From Ruminococcaceae bacterium KH2T8 (lineage in GTDB: Bacteria; Bacillota; Clostridia; Saccharofermentanales; Saccharofermentanaceae), in NCBI GenBank assembly GCA_900111435.1, contig FOIY01000001.1, positions 62,001 to 126,000 on the forward strand: a stretch of DNA of 64,000 nt, in the 5' to 3' direction. Under the pieces are notes generated by a model. It did no database searches and was not told the origin of the DNA. It saw only the letters and a list, made by a program, of their open reading frames with translations. A program made the translations under genes and the position numbers. Positions 60,954-64,000 of this stretch are shown piece by piece. Positions within the stretch are counted from its first letter, which is position 1, and each line of letters opens with the position of its first letter.

Positions 60954-63900
60954 TTATATTCCAATACTAATAGAAGTTTCACCAGGATTGAACGGTTCTT
61001 CGGCAAATGGATCAAATGTAATACCAAAACCATTAGGAGCAGGCGAAGTATTATCAGGATCCCACATTCCGCCAACTCCAATGCCCCCAAAAGAAACATC
61101 ACCTTGCAAATCATCATCATCCGAATCAAATTCTTCAGGAGTTAATGCTCCTCCATACGCATAAGCAAAGCCTGATACTCCAAATGAAACTAATTCACCG
61201 CTACTAGCAAGAGAAGCACCAGGACCAGCATCAAAACCAATTCCACCAGTAGGAGACATAATTAAAGCAATATCATAACAAAATGACATATTACCTAATG
61301 AAAAAGATATTTCAAAACCTACAGACGTTGCACAATAAGCACTAGTAATTAGTCCAAAACTAACAATCAAAATGAGACCTACAACTATCATTGGTAATGA
61401 AAGCGCCGGAAAAGCCATAACCAATCCAATTAGTAATCCTAATAGCATTCCACCAATCAATGAACCCAAAGCGCCAAAAGTGAAACCATTTATATTAATA
61501 TCATCTCTAAACCGTTCATTACTAGCAACAAATGTTGAATACAAAGTAAAGAATGCAAGTGACATCAAAGTCATTGTTTCTACAACCAGTACTGCTTCCT
61601 CGAGCGAACAGTGTCCACTCGGATCAATATACTTAACCGGATTAGAGTTAGCATACATGTACTTGTGAAGACTCATAGGATCAGAGAGTCTTCCTGCATA
61701 TGTATCCATCGTGGTGAATGTACCTGTTGAAGGATCCATATACCTTGCTCTCAGGTAGTAAAGACCGGTCTCATCCTGTTCCTCACCTCTATATCCGTAG
61801 CTGTTGTCAGTTGTACCTGTTCTTGCTACTTCGTTACCGAAAGCATCAAATACATATGTATCTGTAAGAGTACCTGTTTCATCCGTTATTCCTCTTACGG
61901 ACATTCCTCCGTCATAGAGATAGTAAGATGCGTCTGTACCCTCATTTCTTGAGATAAGTTCAAAGCCTCTTGTGTAGTAGATCACATCAGATCCTGTTGT
62001 TGCCTTAAGGACCTGGCTGTAACCTGTGGACAAGTCTGTTACGTAATATGTTGTTACGCCATCTGTTGTCTTAGATGTTCTATTACCCAAGTAATCGTAG
62101 GTATACTCCTGCTCAAGAGTACCGTTACTGGAGTTAACAGAAGCTGTCACCATTCTGTTATAGCTGTCATATGTATATGTAGCTACGATAACTCCACTCG
62201 TTGTTGTCTGAGATACGAGGTTACCTGCATTATCCCATGTGTACTCAACTTCACCTGCTCTTACGAGCTGGTTAAGCTCGTTATACTCGTAGGTTGTAAC
62301 GTCTCCATCCTTATCCATGGATACTCTGTTGGAGTTAGCATCGTATGTATAAGTTGTTACGGATACAGTATCACCTGTTGTTACTGTCTCAGATACAAGA
62401 CGCTCGAGCTCATCGTACTCATACTCAACTGTACGGTTGAGTTCTGTACATGTGATTCTTTCGTTATTAGCACCGATCGTATACTCGTAGCTTGCAAGTA
62501 CTGTACCGGCACTATCTGTAGATACTTCACTTACAAGAACATTATTCTCGTTATATCCGTATGTAGTAGTTACACCATTAGGATATTCTGTTGAAGCTCT
62601 GTTACCTACTGCATCGTATGTATAGGAGGTAGTACCTTCAGAGTCAGTAACAGTTACGAGTCTTCCCATATTGTCATAACCATAAGAGATAGTCTGACCA
62701 TCGATGGTCATAGAAGCGATTTGTCCTGCTTCATCGTAGGTATAGCTTATAACCTCACCGGAAGCATTAGTTACACTTGAGAGATAGCCGTCTATGTTAT
62801 AGGTATAGAAGATCGTACCTGTCGAATCTTCTACACTTACAAGATTTCCGACAGAACTATAGGAATATGTTGTTACTTCACCATTAACGGTTGTAGTAGC
62901 AACTCTATCCATAGAGTCATATGTGTATGTAGTTTCCACTCCTGCAAAATCAGTTGAAGAAACAGTTCTACCATACGAATCGTAACTAGCAGTGGCAATG
63001 TTACCTACTGCATTTGTAACAGAAATCATCTGACCATATGTGTCATATGAATAAGTTGTTATATATCCTTCCGCATCTGTAACAGATGTGATGTTCCCCA
63101 TAGAATCGTACTCATATGACCAAGTACCACCAAGAGCATCAGTAACACATACAAGTCTATTCATAGAATCGTAAGAGTATGTTGTAGTATTACCATATGC
63201 ATCACTCTGTGAAGTCATACGATTTCTTGCATCATACGTATAGTTGAAAGTACTTCCATTAGGATAAGTTACAGCAGTTTGGTTTCCTCGATTATCATAA
63301 AAAAATGAATAAGTATTTCCTAACGCATCTGTTACAGAGGTTGTATAACCCTTTGAATCATAAGCATAAGCCGTTACATTACCATCATTATCAGTTACAG
63401 ATGTACATCTTCCAAGCGAATCATAACCATATACAGTTATTCCACCATAAACGTTGGTTGAAGAAATCACTCTGTCACACACATCATATGTATAGCTTTC
63501 AGAAGCACCATTATCATACGTCTTTGAAGTACAATTACCTACTGCATCATATGTAAATGCAGCTGTTCTGCCCATTCTATCTGTAGCAGTAAGGTTTCTA
63601 CCTTCAGCATCATATGTGAAACTCTCACAAGTTCCGTCCGGATATGAGATTCTTGTGAGATTACCATAGACATCAAATGTATAATATATGGTTCTACCTT
63701 GACTATCCGTTGAAGATGTTACATCACCAGCGAAATTATAACTATAAGTAACAGTATTACCATTGGGATAAGTAATGCATATAATTCTATCTAAAGAATC
63801 ATATTCATAAGTTTCAGTTAATGTATTGCCATGATATGTTTCTGTTTTAGAAACTACATTACCATTATCATCAACAGAATAATTAGTGATTTTACCATCT

Positions 63901-64000
63901 GCTGTTGTAACTGATGTAACATTACCATTTTGATCATATGTTATATTAGCTACTGAACCCAAATCATCTGAAATGCTGGTAAGATTCCCATCACTATCAT
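60954..64000 (-). CDS. YD-repeat (Rhs/WapA-like) protein, C-terminal part with variable hydrophobic tail; 5' end beyond the window
   Basis: About 1015 in-window residues: some 30 YD repeats, then the Rhs core end YYLRARYMDPSTGTFTTMDT and NPVKYIDPSGH (about 222 residues from the end). The tail after that changes composition, is AT-richer, and has a long hydrophobic stretch (FGALGSLIGGMLLGLLIGLV and more) followed by a Gly/Ala-rich section and acidic DSDDDD. Likely a pore-forming or membrane-active effector. Paralogous to the left gene: both contain ISYPDGT-SESFTYDAEGRNLTA-like segments. Confidence 0.88.
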   Translation of the reverse strand, partial: DSDGNLTSISDDLGSVANITYDQNGNVTSVTTADGKITNYSVDDNGNVVSKTETYHGNTLTETYEYDSLDRIICITYPNGNTVTYSYNFAGDVTSSTDSQGRTIYYTFDVYGNLTRISYPDGTCESFTYDAEGRNLTATDRMGRTAAFTYDAVGNCTSKTYDNGASESYTYDVCDRVISSTNVYGGITVYGYDSLGRCTSVTDNDGNVTAYAYDSKGYTTSVTDALGNTYSFFYDNRGNQTAVTYPNGSTFNYTYDARNRMTSQSDAYGNTTTYSYDSMNRLVCVTDALGGTWSYEYDSMGNITSVTDAEGYITTYSYDTYGQMISVTNAVGNIATASYDSYGRTVSSTDFAGVETTYTYDSMDRVATTTVNGEVTTYSYSSVGNLVSVEDSTGTIFYTYNIDGYLSSVTNASGEVISYTYDEAGQIASMTIDGQTISYGYDNMGRLVTVTDSEGTTSYTYDAVGNRASTEYPNGVTTTYGYNENNVLVSEVSTDSAGTVLASYEYTIGANNERITCTELNRTVEYEYDELERLVSETVTTGDTVSVTTYTYDANSNRVSMDKDGDVTTYEYNELNQLVRAGEVEYTWDNAGNLVSQTTTSGVIVATYTYDSYNRMVTASVNSSNGTLEQEYTYDYLGNRTSKTTDGVTTYYVTDLSTGYSQVLKATTGSDVIYYTRGFELISRNEGTDASYYLYDGGMSVRGITDETGTLTDTYVFDAFGNEVARTGTTDNSYGYRGEEQDETGLYYLRARYMDPSTGTFTTMDTYAGRLSDPMSLHKYMYANSNPVKYIDPSGHCSLEEAVLVVETMTLMSLAFFTLYSTFVASNERFRDDININGFTFGALGSLIGGMLLGLLIGLVMAFPALSLPMIVVGLILIVSFGLITSAYCATSVGFEISFSLGNMSFCYDIALIMSPTGGIGFDAGPGASLASSGELVSFGVSGFAYAYGGALTPEEFDSDDDDLQGDVSFGGIGVGGMWDPDNTSPAPNGFGITFDPFAEEPFNPGETSISIGI

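Noticed and set aside
1-64000. Prophage, conjugative element or insertion sequence
   Set aside because: No integrase, transposase, portal, terminase or relaxase-like protein was recognised on either strand.

Overview
The window looks like chromosome from a Gram-positive anaerobe of the class Clostridia (Oscillospiraceae/Lachnospiraceae/Saccharofermentans-like gut or rumen bacteria). This is inferred from a dockerin protein, lipoproteins with PTPTPE linkers, a 636-residue glutamine synthetase next to a CmpB-type membrane protein, a ThrR-type ACT regulator next to homoserine dehydrogenase, RqcH, and consensus sigma-A promoters with strong Shine-Dalgarno sites. No rRNA, insertion sequence or phage gene was recognised. 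One tRNA (Lys, CTT) is present.

Layout. (1) 1-4932, minus: first 1644 residues of a giant secreted YD-repeat (Rhs/WapA-like) protein with a CBM2-like module and an L-type lectin; it runs off the left edge. (2) 5464-11155, minus: eleven small genes forming a polymorphic-toxin immunity island (two SUKH, two DUF4259-like, an ankyrin protein, a HEAT-like protein and others). It is interleaved with remnants that look like toxin C-termini, and two of its genes are frameshifted near the 3' end. (3) 11327-20047, minus: holA, four tandem paralogous lipoproteins, comEC. (4) 20191-27685, plus: engB, two tandem long-form PRPP synthetases, a PD-(D/E)XK-like protein, a small membrane protein, rqcH, with an Mrr-like nuclease on minus. 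(5) 27739-32028, minus: ruvC-ruvA-ruvB-queH and a pyrimidine-nucleoside phosphorylase. (6) 32101-36647, mostly plus: Gfo/Idh/MocA oxidoreductase, tRNA-Lys, dockerin protein, a broken small gene, and a UDP-glucose dehydrogenase fused to an XRE helix-turn-helix. (7) 37089-46444: malic enzyme, glutamine synthetase, hom/thrR, membrane proteins, rdgB. (8) 46571-52190, minus: a five-gene phosphonate operon running PEP to phosphonopyruvate to phosphonoacetaldehyde to 2-aminoethylphosphonate to probable CMP-AEP, plus an opine-dehydrogenase-like gene. (9) 52645-58592: rsmF-like methyltransferase, pepF, argS, MraY-like transferase. (10) 58619-64000, minus: a second YD-repeat protein, paralogous to the first, followed by five putative immunity or membrane genes including one of 55 residues.

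The most striking signal is non-coding. Two intergenic regions (24098-24340 and 36686-36981) hold arrays of a degenerate 10-bp word (about GT[T/G]NN[A/C]A[C/G]AA) placed every 26 bp in strictly alternating orientation: 10 words with a single 25-bp step, and 12 words with no deviation. The 16-bp spacers are unrelated. Two other intergenic regions (33448-33498 and 52293-52405) carry a different but equally rigid pattern, GTCGCT-N6-GTCGCT-N15-AGCGAC-N6-AGCGAC. I know of no described element with this grammar.
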